From Deinococcus grandis (GTDB lineage: Bacteria; Deinococcota; Deinococci; Deinococcales; Deinococcaceae), in NCBI RefSeq assembly GCF_001485435.1, contig NZ_BCMS01000002.1:324162-388161 (forward strand): 64,000 bases of DNA, in the 5' to 3' direction. This document shows positions 56,796-64,000 of this stretch, in pieces. The notes under the pieces are model-generated. The model was not told the origin of the DNA. It made no database searches and was given only the letters and a program-made list of their open reading frames with translations. The first letter of the stretch is position 1. The number at the start of each line of letters is the position of its first letter. The position numbers were made by a program, and so were the translations under genes.

Positions 56796-58361
56796 ATGCG
56801 AAAAATCAGAGAAGTCTTGCGCTTGAAGTTGGACCTCAAACTGAGCGACCACCAGGTCGGGCAGAGTGTCGGTCTGGCGCGCAACACGGTTCAGGACTAC
56901 CTCATCCGAGCGAAACAGGCCGGGCTGACCTGGCCACTTCCCCCTGACCTGGATGACCACCAGCTTGAACAGCAACTGTTCAAGCAACAGGATCAGGCGG
57001 CGCAGCGTGCCGTGCACATTCCCGATTGGGCTGCACTGGACCGAGAACTCCGGCGCAAAGGCGTTACACGCCAACTCCTGTGGGAAGAATATCGGCGCCA
57101 GCATCCCGATGGCTGGCAGTACGCGACGTTCAACGAACACTACCGTCACTGGAAAGCCGCGAGCGGTTTGACCATGCGTCAAACCCACCGAGCAGGGGAA
57201 AAACTCTTCGTCGACTACGCCGGACTGACCGTGCCCATCACGGATCCAAAAACCGGAAAAGTAAGTGCAGGACAGGTGTTTGTGGCGACCCTGGGAGCCA
57301 GTGACTATACCTACGCGGAAGTCACACGCACGCAGAGCGTTCCGGACTGGATTGCCTCGCATGTCCGTGCCCTGGCGTTTTTCGGCGGTGTCCCGGACAT
57401 CATCGTTCCTGACAACCTCAAGGCTGGCGTGCACCACGCCAGCCGCTACGAACCTGAGCTGAACCGCACCTATCAGGAGTTTGCCCAGCACTACGATGTC
57501 GCGATCATTCCGACCCGGGTTCGTAAGCCCAAAGACAAGGCCCTGGTCGAAGTGCATGTGCAAATCGTGGAACGCCGGATTCTGGCGCCCCTTCGTGATC
57601 GGGTGTTGTTCAGCGTGTCGGAAGCGAATGCACTGATCTGGGCGCTGGTCGAGGCACTGAATCAGCAACCGTTTCAGAAACGACCCGGCAGTCGGCGCAG
57701 TGAGTTCGAAGCCCTGGATCGCCCCCTACTCCGCCCTTTACCCATCCAACCGTTCGAAATTGCGGAGTGGAAGCAGGCTGTGGTGGGGCTGGATTACCAC
57801 GTCGTCGTCCTGGGGCACGCCTATAGCGTGCCCCACCTGCACGCCAGGACGCGGGTGGATGTTCGCCTGACTCCGCAGCTCATCGAAATCTACCGGGCAG
57901 GACAGCGGATCGCCGTGCACCACCGGGTGTCAGAGGAGCACGGCAGGACGATGCGGCACACGACATTGGCGGAACATATGCCGACCCATCATCGGCAGCT
58001 CGCTGCTCTGAACGCGGATGCCTTGATCCAGCAAGCCCAAGCCATTGGTGAACAGACCGCCGCGCTGGTCTGCGCCATTTTCGATGGTGAACAGCATCCT
58101 GAACAGCAAAAACGCACGGTGTTGGGCATTCTCCGGTTGCACCGTGAATATGGCGCGCGGCTTCCAGCCGCGCGCCGCCGTGCCCTGTTTTTGCAGGCCC
58201 ACAGCCTGCAGAGCGTCCGTTCCATCCTGAAGCACCGCCTGGACGAGGCCGAACTGCCCGCGGCCTCTGAGGTGCTGCCCGTGGCGGTTCACAGCAATCT
58301 CCGTGGCCCGCAGTACTTCGCCGATCTCGACGAACCCGACACGGACCGCGTGTTGAATTGA
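56796..58361 (+). CDS. istA: IS21-family transposase IstA
   Basis: The 521-residue protein has an N-terminal helix-turn-helix (DHQVGQSVGLARNTVQDYL), an integrase catalytic core with Asp in LFVDYAGLT, Asp in IIVPDNLKAGV and Glu in VHVQIVERRILAPLRD, and a C-terminal domain. It cuts and joins the IS ends with its helper IstB. ATG 56796 was chosen because the preceding in-frame ATG (56775) adds only seven residues with no family similarity. Confidence 0.93.
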   Translation: MRKIREVLRLKLDLKLSDHQVGQSVGLARNTVQDYLIRAKQAGLTWPLPPDLDDHQLEQQLFKQQDQAAQRAVHIPDWAALDRELRRKGVTRQLLWEEYRRQHPDGWQYATFNEHYRHWKAASGLTMRQTHRAGEKLFVDYAGLTVPITDPKTGKVSAGQVFVATLGASDYTYAEVTRTQSVPDWIASHVRALAFFGGVPDIIVPDNLKAGVHHASRYEPELNRTYQEFAQHYDVAIIPTRVRKPKDKALVEVHVQIVERRILAPLRDRVLFSVSEANALIWALVEALNQQPFQKRPGSRRSEFEALDRPLLRPLPIQPFEIAEWKQAVVGLDYHVVVLGHAYSVPHLHARTRVDVRLTPQLIEIYRAGQRIAVHHRVSEEHGRTMRHTTLAEHMPTHHRQLAALNADALIQQAQAIGEQTAALVCAIFDGEQHPEQQKRTVLGILRLHREYGARLPAARRRALFLQAHSLQSVRSILKHRLDEAELPAASEVLPVAVHSNLRGPQYFADLDEPDTDRVLN

Positions 58362-58368
58362 GGTTTTG

Positions 58369-59127
58369 ATGCTCCTGCACCCTGTGATTCAACAACTCCG
58401 CACGCTCAAACTCGATGGCATGGCCCTGGCGCTTCAGGAACAGCAGGAACAGGCCAGCATCCGCGAACTGAGCTTCGAAGAACGCTTGACCCTCCTGTTG
58501 GAACGCGAGCGCGTGATTCGGGATACCAAAGGCATGCAGCGCCGCCTGTCGGCGGCGCGGCTGAAACAGAACGTCAGCATGGAGGAGGTGGATGTCAAAC
58601 ATCCACGTGGGCTCGACGCCAAACTGTTCAGGTCACTTCACAGCGGGCAATGGATCGCCGAAAAGAGAGGTGTCATCATCACCGGCCCGACGGGGGTCGG
58701 CAAGACGTTCATTGGGTGTGCCCTGGCACACCAGGCCTGCCGCCAGGGGTTTACCGCGCTGTACGCACAAACAGGACGACTGCTTGGGGACATGACGCTG
58801 GCCAAAGGCGACGGGCGGTACCTGAAGTTGCTCGCTCACCTGGCCAAGGTGCAGGTGCTGATTCTGGACGACTGGGGGCTGGATGTGCCGACGCCAGAAG
58901 GCAGAAGAATTCTCCTGGAGATTCTGGATGACCGCTATGAGCGGTCATCCACCATCATCACCAGTCAATTTCCGACGTCGGCCTGGCACGCCAATCTGGG
59001 TGATCCGACACTGGCGGACGCGATCTTGGATCGCGTCCTGCATCACGCCTACCGGATTGAATTGAAGGGAGAAAGTCTGCGGAAGAGGTCGCGTCACTTG
59101 ACCCCATCAGCCGTCAGCCTTTCATAA
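58369..59127 (+). CDS. istB: IS21-family helper ATPase IstB
   Basis: The 252-residue AAA+ ATPase has Walker A GPTGVGKTFIGCAL, Walker B VLILDDWGLD and the sensor segment TIITSQFPTSAWH, all as in IstB. It chooses the target and activates IstA. It starts 7 nt after the istA stop; a TTG directly before the ATG is a possible alternative start. Confidence 0.93.
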   Translation: MLLHPVIQQLRTLKLDGMALALQEQQEQASIRELSFEERLTLLLERERVIRDTKGMQRRLSAARLKQNVSMEEVDVKHPRGLDAKLFRSLHSGQWIAEKRGVIITGPTGVGKTFIGCALAHQACRQGFTALYAQTGRLLGDMTLAKGDGRYLKLLAHLAKVQVLILDDWGLDVPTPEGRRILLEILDDRYERSSTIITSQFPTSAWHANLGDPTLADAILDRVLHHAYRIELKGESLRKRSRHLTPSAVSLS

Positions 59128-59714
59128 TGGACACAGCTCGTCTGCCGTGGGGGAGAGTGCCGGATAACCTCAGCATGAGGTGCCGGATAACTCCAGCGGC
59201 GACTGCCGGATTAGCCAGCATACGCATGGGGTTGAGTCCTGCCGAGTTCGACCAGCTGCTGATTGAACTGGAGCCCTTGTGGGAACGGAGTCATCACCGC
59301 TCCCTTGCCCGCGCCGGACGGGTCCGGCGCATCGGAGCGGGCAACACCTTCAAGCTCGACCTCAGCCAGCGACTGCTGGTCACGCTGCATCTATCTGCGA
59401 CAGTACTTCACCATGCACGTTCTGGGCATCCTGTTCGATCTGGACGCGGCGAACATCTGCCGGAACATCCACGCCCTGCTGCCGGTCCTGGAGCAGGCGT
59501 TGCCTGCTCCCCTCCGTCCCCGGACGCTCCAGGCCGAGCCGGATAACGCTCCTGGAGGGGTGAGCAGGTAGAACCACAGGACAGCGTGGAGTGATGAGCA
59601 ACGAGATCGGGAAGATGGAGTGGTCTGCAGCCAACTCCCTCTTCCCGACGCACTGATGATACGCCCCGATGCCCGTATTGGCCTGACTACACGATTGGCA
59701 AAAAATTGTACGCT

Positions 59715-59751
59715 AAGCGAAAAGCCTTCACTCAGTCGGTGTTTTTCGCTT
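59715..59751 (+). promoter_or_regulatory. Hairpin in the leader of the small lipoprotein gene
   Basis: AAGCGAAAA (59715-59723) and TTTTCGCTT (59743-59751) form a perfect 9-bp stem with a 19-nt loop. The right arm ends just before the AAGGGGA ribosome-binding site, so folding could affect translation. Alternatively it is a terminator of upstream transcription. Confidence 0.45.
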
Positions 59752-59763
59752 AAGGGGAATGCG

Positions 59764-60090
59764 ATGTCTCGAACTTACGTGACTCTCCTGCTGGGGAGTT
59801 CGCTCCTGCTCATCACGACGTCCTGTCAGGACCGGCGGTCACATCAATTGAAACGGCTGACAGCTGCAGAAGCCATTCAGGTGTGCCAGAACGGCCTGCA
59901 ACAGATGCTGGAGAAGGACAGCGTGGAGTACGGGGCGATTCAAGCCAGTGTGCTGGGGCAACCCCAAGTCTCGGGGCAGGATTGGTCCATAGATTTTGCG
60001 TTGGTCCCAGGTCGCCCGAAACGATACATGCAGTGCGTCGCCAAATTCGGCGGGGGTGTCTCCATCACCCTCAAAAACGCACTCCAGTAA
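59764..60090 (+). CDS. Small hypothetical lipoprotein
   Basis: The 108-residue protein starts with a lipoprotein signal (VTLLLGSSLLLITTSC, lipid-modified Cys21) and a short soluble domain (RLTAAEAIQVCQNGLQQMLEKDS, then WSIDFALVPGRPKRYMQCVAKFGGG) with two further cysteines that could pair. No family is recognised. The ATG has AAGGGGA 6 nt upstream. Its codon use is less G/C-biased than the chromosomal genes to the left, as for other genes in this mobile region; it may be cargo of the Tn3-type transposon. Confidence 0.7.
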   Translation: MSRTYVTLLLGSSLLLITTSCQDRRSHQLKRLTAAEAIQVCQNGLQQMLEKDSVEYGAIQASVLGQPQVSGQDWSIDFALVPGRPKRYMQCVAKFGGGVSITLKNALQ

Positions 60091-60102
60091 TGGGCTTGAC
60101 CT

Positions 60103-60726
60103 TTACCCAGTCGAGTTTTTTCTATCGTTCACCCGGTGACTGATGTCCATCACGGTGTTTTTGCTCAGATGAAGTTCCGCTGCGATCGCCCGATAGGACT
60201 TGCCCTCTCGTTTCAGCGCCATGACCCGAGTTTCGTAGCGGTCCGCTTTCACTCGCTGTCCTTTCTGGCGCCCGAACTTCACGCCTCGTTCCTGCGCCGC
60301 CGCGATTCCTGAACGGATGCGTTCCCGCAGGAGGTCGCGTTCAAACTCCGCCAGCGCGGACATCAAGGACGCGAACAGTTTGCCCTGGGGCGAACGGAGG
60401 TCGAACTGCAAGCCGGTCTGCGCCACGAGACTGACCCCGTACGTTTCCAACTCCTGCAGCGTGTGCAGGAGGTCGGTCGTCGACCGACCCCACCGGGTCA
60501 ATTCCGTGACCAACACCGCTTCAATCCGGCGGTCACGCGCGAGTTGGATGACCTTCGTCCGCTCACTCCGTGCAGTGACCGTTCCGGAGGCCGTCTCCGT
60601 GAAGACGGCCACCACTTTGAATCCCCCTCGCTCGGCGAACGCCTGAAGGTCACGCGCCTGGCGCTCGCAGGATTGATCGCCAGTCGAGACCCGGCAGTAC
60701 AGGGCGGCACTCCGCAGCTGTCCCAT
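60103..60726 (-). CDS. tnpR: Small serine recombinase (Tn3-type resolvase)
   Basis: The 207-residue protein has a resolvase/invertase catalytic domain with nucleophile Ser14 in ALYCRVSTGDQ, the segment VTELTRWGRSTTDLLHTLQELE and the arginine-rich helix FERDLLRERIRSGIAAAQERG. A C-terminal helix-turn-helix (SYRAIAAELHLSKNTVMDI) completes it. It would resolve transposon cointegrates at a res site. GAGGAGGG lies about 5-12 nt before the ATG. It is divergent from the Tn3 transposase gene, with a 32-bp palindrome between them. Confidence 0.9.
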   Translation of the reverse strand: MGQLRSAALYCRVSTGDQSCERQARDLQAFAERGGFKVVAVFTETASGTVTARSERTKVIQLARDRRIEAVLVTELTRWGRSTTDLLHTLQELETYGVSLVAQTGLQFDLRSPQGKLFASLMSALAEFERDLLRERIRSGIAAAQERGVKFGRQKGQRVKADRYETRVMALKREGKSYRAIAAELHLSKNTVMDISHRVNDRKNSTG

Positions 60727-60781
60727 TTGAACCCTCCTCATTTCAGAGGTGAAAAACGTCGTGTCGGTCACGCGCAGAAGG

Positions 60782-60813
60782 TGTCCCACTGAAGGTATAC
60801 CTTCAGTGGGACA
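60782..60813. promoter_or_regulatory. 32-bp perfect palindrome between resolvase and transposase (candidate res core or operator)
   Basis: TGTCCCACTGAAGGTA followed by its exact complement spans 60782-60813 and ends on the base before the transposase ATG (60814). The centre is TA within GGTATACC, as expected for the crossover dinucleotide of a serine resolvase. It could be the res core, an operator that represses tnpA, or both. Confidence 0.65.
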
Positions 60814-63160
60814 ATGCCCCCCAGTCGAATTCGCCCCGCGCTGCTCACCCCGGCCCAGCGCCTGCAATTCACCGCGTTCCCGGACCTCACGGAGCACCTG
60901 ATCGCGCGGTACTACACCCTAACCGACGAGGAACTGACCTGGGTGCTGGACCGCCGGCGTGACGCCAACCGACTCGGCTTCGCGGTACAACTCACGGTGC
61001 TCAAGCACCTGGGACGGGGCCTGGACGTCGGTGAAATACCCCCTGAGGCCGTGCTGGCCTGTCTGGGCGAACAGCTGAACATCGATCCGGCCAAATTTGA
61101 CGTGTATGCCCGCCGGGACGCCACCCGGCGGGAGCATTTCGGCGAACTCTGCGACCAGCTGGGGTACCGGGCACTGTCGGTCGACCTCAACCGGGCGCTG
61201 CGCGCCTGGTTGATCCCCATGGCGGTCGCGACCCCGCAACCCTTTGCCCTGATGAGCGCCCTGCTGGACGAACTCCGCCGCCGGAAGATTCTCGTGCCGA
61301 GAATCAGCGTCCTGGAGCGCATCGTGACCCAGGCCCGCACCCAGGCGGAGCAGGCCGTGCACCACCTCCTGGGAGAGATCGTCGCGGGGCACGAAGACGC
61401 GCTGGACGCGCTGCTGCAGGTTCCGCAGGATCATGCGATGGCGCCCTACACGCGCCTCAAACAGTGGCCCAGTCAGGCCAAACCCTCGAACTTCCTGAAG
61501 TTGATCGAGCGGCTTCACTTCGTCCGCCAGTTCCCCGTGAATGACGGGCGACTCGCAGCACTCCCGGAAAGTCGCCTGAGCGGGCTGGCGGCGGAAGGGA
61601 AACGGCTCAGTGCCGCGAGTCTGGCCGAATACGCGCCGGCCAAACGGCGAGCCGTGATCTTCGCGCGTCTGGTCGATGTGGCCCAGACCCTGACGGACGA
61701 CCTGCTGGACATGCACGACCGGCTGATGCTGACGTACCTGCGGGAGAGCGAGCGGGCCAGCATGCAGGAATACCAGGCGAGTGGGCAGGCGCTCGTGGAG
61801 CGCCTGCAGACCTTCGAACAGGTCTGCGCCGCCCTGGTCCATGCGCGCACCGAACACCTCGATCCGTATCAGGCCGTCGAACGCGTGCTGCCGTGGGGCC
61901 AGCTGGTCGCCTCGGTGAATGACCATGACGCGGCACAACATCTGCGGCAACTGGATCCCCTGCAGCATCTGGCACGGTCGTTTCAGAGGGTCATACGGAC
62001 TCCGGTTGAAAGGTTTGCAAAATCTTTCAACCCGAGCGGATGCGAGAACGAGCAAAGCGGGTTCCGGACGTGGAGCTGGCAATCCGGTGAAGTTCCGGAT
62101 TGTCAGCGAAACAAACGGAATCCGTATCAGAACGTATGCCGGCCGTCTGCTGGAGGCGCTGGAGTTCCGGGCGACGCCGTCCGCGACGCCGCTCCTGCGG
62201 GCCATCGACGCGCTGAAAACGATGTACAGGGACGGGAAGCGAACGCTTCCCGACGCGGTCCCACTGCGATTTGTGCGGCCCAGATGGGCCGCCTTCGTGA
62301 TGGACGACCGGAAGATCAACCGCCCGTACTACGAACTGTGCGTCCTGGACGAGCTGCGCCTGACGCTCCGAGCCGGAGACATCTGGGTGGATGGCAGTCG
62401 GAAGTACCGTGATCTGGAGGAGTACCTGCTGCCCCAGGACGTCTGGCAGGACAAACTGGCTGAACTGTCGCTGGGGTTGCCCGAGACCTTCGACGCCTAC
62501 TGGCAGGAGCGAGGAGCACGGCTGCGCGAGACCCTGGAAGACGTCAGCACGGGCCTCTCCAGAAAGGAACTGGTTGACGTCTCTGCCACGCGGGGCCGAA
62601 TCAAGGTCACACCACAGAAGAAACTGGTTCCACCGCAGGTGGAACCACTCGCCCGGCAGCTCGCGGCCCGCATCCCACGCGTCAAAATTACCGATCTCGT
62701 TCAGCAGGTGGCCGCCTGGACTGGCTGCGCGGACTGTTTCACGGATCTGCGCTCCGGCAGCACCGTGCAGAAGCGCCACCACCTGCTCACCGCCCTGCTG
62801 GCCGAGGGGCTCAACTTGGGCATGACCAAGATGGCCGAAGCCGTGACCGACCCCGACATCACCGCCCGGCGGCTGATGTACCTGGGGGACTGGTACCTGC
62901 GCGACGAGACCTATACAGCGGCGCTGGCCGAAGTAGTGAACTTCCAGAACACGCAGCCGCTGGCGGCCTACTGGGGCGACGGCACCACGTCCAGTTCCGA
63001 CGGGCAACGGTTCCCCGTCGGTGGGCACGGTCGAAAATTCGGTCACCTGAACGCGAAATACGGGCGGGAACCTGGAATCCTCTTCTACACACACGTCTCG
63101 GATCAGTACGCACCGTTCCATACCAAAGCCATCACGGCCAACGTCCGGGATGCGCTGCTG
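60814..63160 (+). pseudogene. tnpA: Tn3-family transposase, interrupted by a miniature element and truncated at the 3' end
   Basis: The frame from ATG 60814 encodes the N-terminal DUF4158-type domain (TPAQRLQFTAFPDLTEHLIARYYTL) and continues to ARSFQRV at 61990, where the fourth miniature element enters. Removing it and one TCA restores the frame: SFQRV-RTYAGRLLEALEF. The catalytic core then follows with Asp in GDGTTSSSDGQRF and Asp in TYTHVSDQYAPFHTK (read FYTHVSDQYAPF), but similarity ends near ITANVRDA at about 63150. The Glu-containing C-terminus (about 250 residues) is missing. Joined length is about 740 of an expected 990 residues, so it is inactive on two counts. Confidence 0.88.
61994..62126 (+). 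repeat. Miniature element copy 4 (133 bp, TCA duplication) inside the Tn3 transposase gene
   Basis: The element starts TACGGACTCCG and ends CGGAATCCGTA, flanked by TCA at 61991-61993 and 62127-62129. Stem I is GGTTGAAAGGTTT with AAATCTTTCAACC around GCA (13 pairs, one wobble), different bases from copy 1 but still paired. Stem II is GCTG + CAATCCGG with CCGGATTG + CAGC. Insertion adds 136 bp and breaks the transposase frame. Confidence 0.88.
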
Positions 63161-63262
63161 TCGTCGGCGGACTAAAAATGACCAGTAGTGGCGGATAGGA
63201 ATTGACCATGCCCCGGTTCAAGCCCCCCACGATCTGCGATTCACTACGAATCGGAGGTCGGC

Positions 63263-63493
63263 ATGCTCGGAGGCGCACAGGTGCGGCACATCATTGAGCT
63301 CAAGGCGGCAGGTCAATCCATCAGCGGCATCGCCAAAACGCTGGACATCAGTCGAAACACCGTCAAGAAATACCTGCGTGAACCCGGCCTCCCTCAGCCG
63401 CGTCCCCGGAAACCGCGAGGCAGCAAACTGGCCCCCTTCACAGGGTTTTTGACCACGCGGATCGAGGCAGGCGTCCTCAACGCCGTGGTGTGA
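63263..63493 (+). pseudogene. IS21-family IstA fragment
   Basis: The 76 codons encode only the N-terminal helix-turn-helix of an IstA protein (VRHIIELKAAGQSISGIAKTLDISRNTVKKYLREPG) different from the complete one at 56.8 kb. Similarity ends at GVLNAVV, where the next element begins. Its left end lies near 63150-63180, where it truncates the Tn3 transposase gene. Confidence 0.75.
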
Positions 63494-64000
63494 TCTGTCA
63501 AGGGTTTGGTGGAGCCTCAGTTCAGGATGTAAGCCTGCTCCTCGAAGGCCGTCGGTGACTGATACCCCAACGACGAGTGACGACGGCGACGGTTATAGAA
63601 CACTTCAATCCACTCGAACACCTCTGTCCGTGTCTGGGCACGGTCCCACTGCGCTTCGCCAAGCCCCATCTCCGTCTTCAATGTCGCAAAAAAGCTTTCC
63701 TGGACAGCGTTATCCCAGCATTCTCCTGCCTCGCTCATACTCTGAACGGCCTGCAATCTGTCCAGCGCCTGCTGGTACACATCGCTCGTATACTGGCTCC
63801 CTCGATCCGAATGATGCAGGAGTCCGCCTGGTGGGTTCCGACGAGCCACCGCCATCTCCAACGCCGCTGTGACCAGCGGCGTCTGAAGTCGCTCATTCAG
63901 CGCCCAGCCGACAATTTTCCTCGAGTACAGGTCCATGACCGTCGCCAGGTACAACCAGCCTTCACGGGTGGGGACATACGTGATGTCCGTGACCCACTTC
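63491..64000 (-). mobile_element. IS3-family insertion sequence, cut by the window edge
   Basis: The left part carries the end of an IS3 orfB transposase. The border is near 63491-63498 (TGATCTGTCAAGGG), immediately after the broken IstA frame. The other end lies outside the window. Confidence 0.75.
63517..63999 (-). CDS. IS3-family transposase OrfB, partial (5' end outside window)
   Basis: The visible C-terminal 160 residues are an integrase core: TDITYVPTREGWLYLATVMDLYSRKIVGWAL (Asp), LLHHSDRGSQYTSDVYQQAL (Asp), QESFFATLKTEMG (Glu) and the closing YNRRRRHSSLGYQSPTAFEEQ. All three visible catalytic positions are intact. The frame is open to the right window edge. Confidence 0.9.
   Translation of the reverse strand, partial: KWVTDITYVPTREGWLYLATVMDLYSRKIVGWALNERLQTPLVTAALEMAVARRNPPGGLLHHSDRGSQYTSDVYQQALDRLQAVQSMSEAGECWDNAVQESFFATLKTEMGLGEAQWDRAQTRTEVFEWIEVFYNRRRRHSSLGYQSPTAFEEQAYILN

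Larger units (their letters stand above)
56623..59226 (+). mobile_element. Complete IS21-family insertion sequence (2604 bp, 5-bp TGGGG duplication)
   Basis: The ends TGCGTACGCTGG (56623-56634) and its near complement CCAGCATACGCA (59215-59226) continue inward as imperfect inverted repeats of about 47 bp, including the match GCTGGAGTTATCCGGCAC. Each end holds further copies of the TCCGGCA motif, the multiple transposase-binding repeats typical of IS21. TGGGG flanks both sides (56618-56622, 59227-59231). Both istA and istB are intact, so the element appears functional and recent. Confidence 0.93.
56617..59572 (+). pseudogene. IS5-type transposase fragment, split by IS21 and frameshifted
   Basis: A GTG start at 56617 (GTG GGG) is interrupted after 6 nt by the IS21 element (56623-59226 plus 5-bp duplication). 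The rest resumes at 59232 as LSPAEFDQLLIELEPLWERSHHRSL and RIGAGNTFKLDLSQRLLVTL. Near 59390 one extra base shifts the frame; the other frame continues YLRQYFTMHVLGILFDLDAANICRNIHALLPVLEQ and ends at 59571. This is the N-terminal half of an IS5-type transposase; its catalytic domain is absent. Confidence 0.65.

Overview
The window reads as Deinococcus DNA. Codons are strongly G/C-biased at the third position, operons are tightly overlapped (many ATGA, GTGA and TTGA junctions), and many genes have a TANNNT box only 6-7 nt before the start codon. That last feature is the leaderless-mRNA layout known to be common in Deinococcus. The species call is inference; no rRNA or tRNA gene is present in the window.

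Layout. 1-7.2 kb: edge hypothetical, helix-turn-helix regulator, serine hydrolase, acyl-CoA dehydrogenase, quinone oxidoreductase plus MerR regulator, then two truncated genes (entA-like and hmuV-like) fused head to head as the scar of a lost catechol siderophore / iron-uptake locus. 7.2-9.5 kb: c-di-GMP phosphodiesterase. 9.7-17.7 kb: TetR repressor and an RND efflux operon with two successive outer-membrane factors. 17.7-18.9 kb: a 133-bp miniature element, an IS5-family insertion sequence and a second copy of the miniature element. 19-24.2 kb: late cobalamin genes cobB-cobD-cobC-cobQ-cobU. 24.3-31.2 kb: rhodanese lipoprotein, methyltransferase, and the cytochrome bd operon cydDCAB on the minus strand. 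31.3-40 kb: acetyltransferase, a membrane protein/lipoprotein pair, a diguanylate cyclase and a DUF11 surface protein.

40-48.3 kb is a single eight-gene chemosensory operon: cheW, cheR-TPR, cheW, MCP, cheA-REC, cheB, a free Hpt protein, and REC-GGDEF. Its content matches the Wsp surface-sensing system, in which phosphorelay drives c-di-GMP synthesis. Here the canonical phosphotransfer domain sits on a separate protein that ends in a degenerate receiver, while the kinase keeps only a degenerate one. Together with the EAL protein at 7.2 kb and the GGDEF protein at 36.2 kb the window carries three c-di-GMP enzymes.

48.3-54.1 kb: third miniature element, hairpins, alcohol dehydrogenase, Old Yellow Enzyme, WYL regulator and a TPR regulator, mostly with leaderless promoters. 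54.2-64 kb is a stack of nested mobile elements: IS630-like, a histidine-kinase remnant, a truncated transposase, a complete IS21 element inside an IS5-type fragment, a Tn3-family transposon (resolvase plus tnpA) broken by the fourth miniature element and truncated by an IS21 fragment, itself cut by an IS3 element that leaves the window.

The most novel signals are the miniature element, whose two stems co-vary between copies, and the Wsp-like operon with a detached Hpt. Also notable are the siderophore deletion scar, the paired TetR operators and a 32-bp perfect palindrome between resolvase and transposase.
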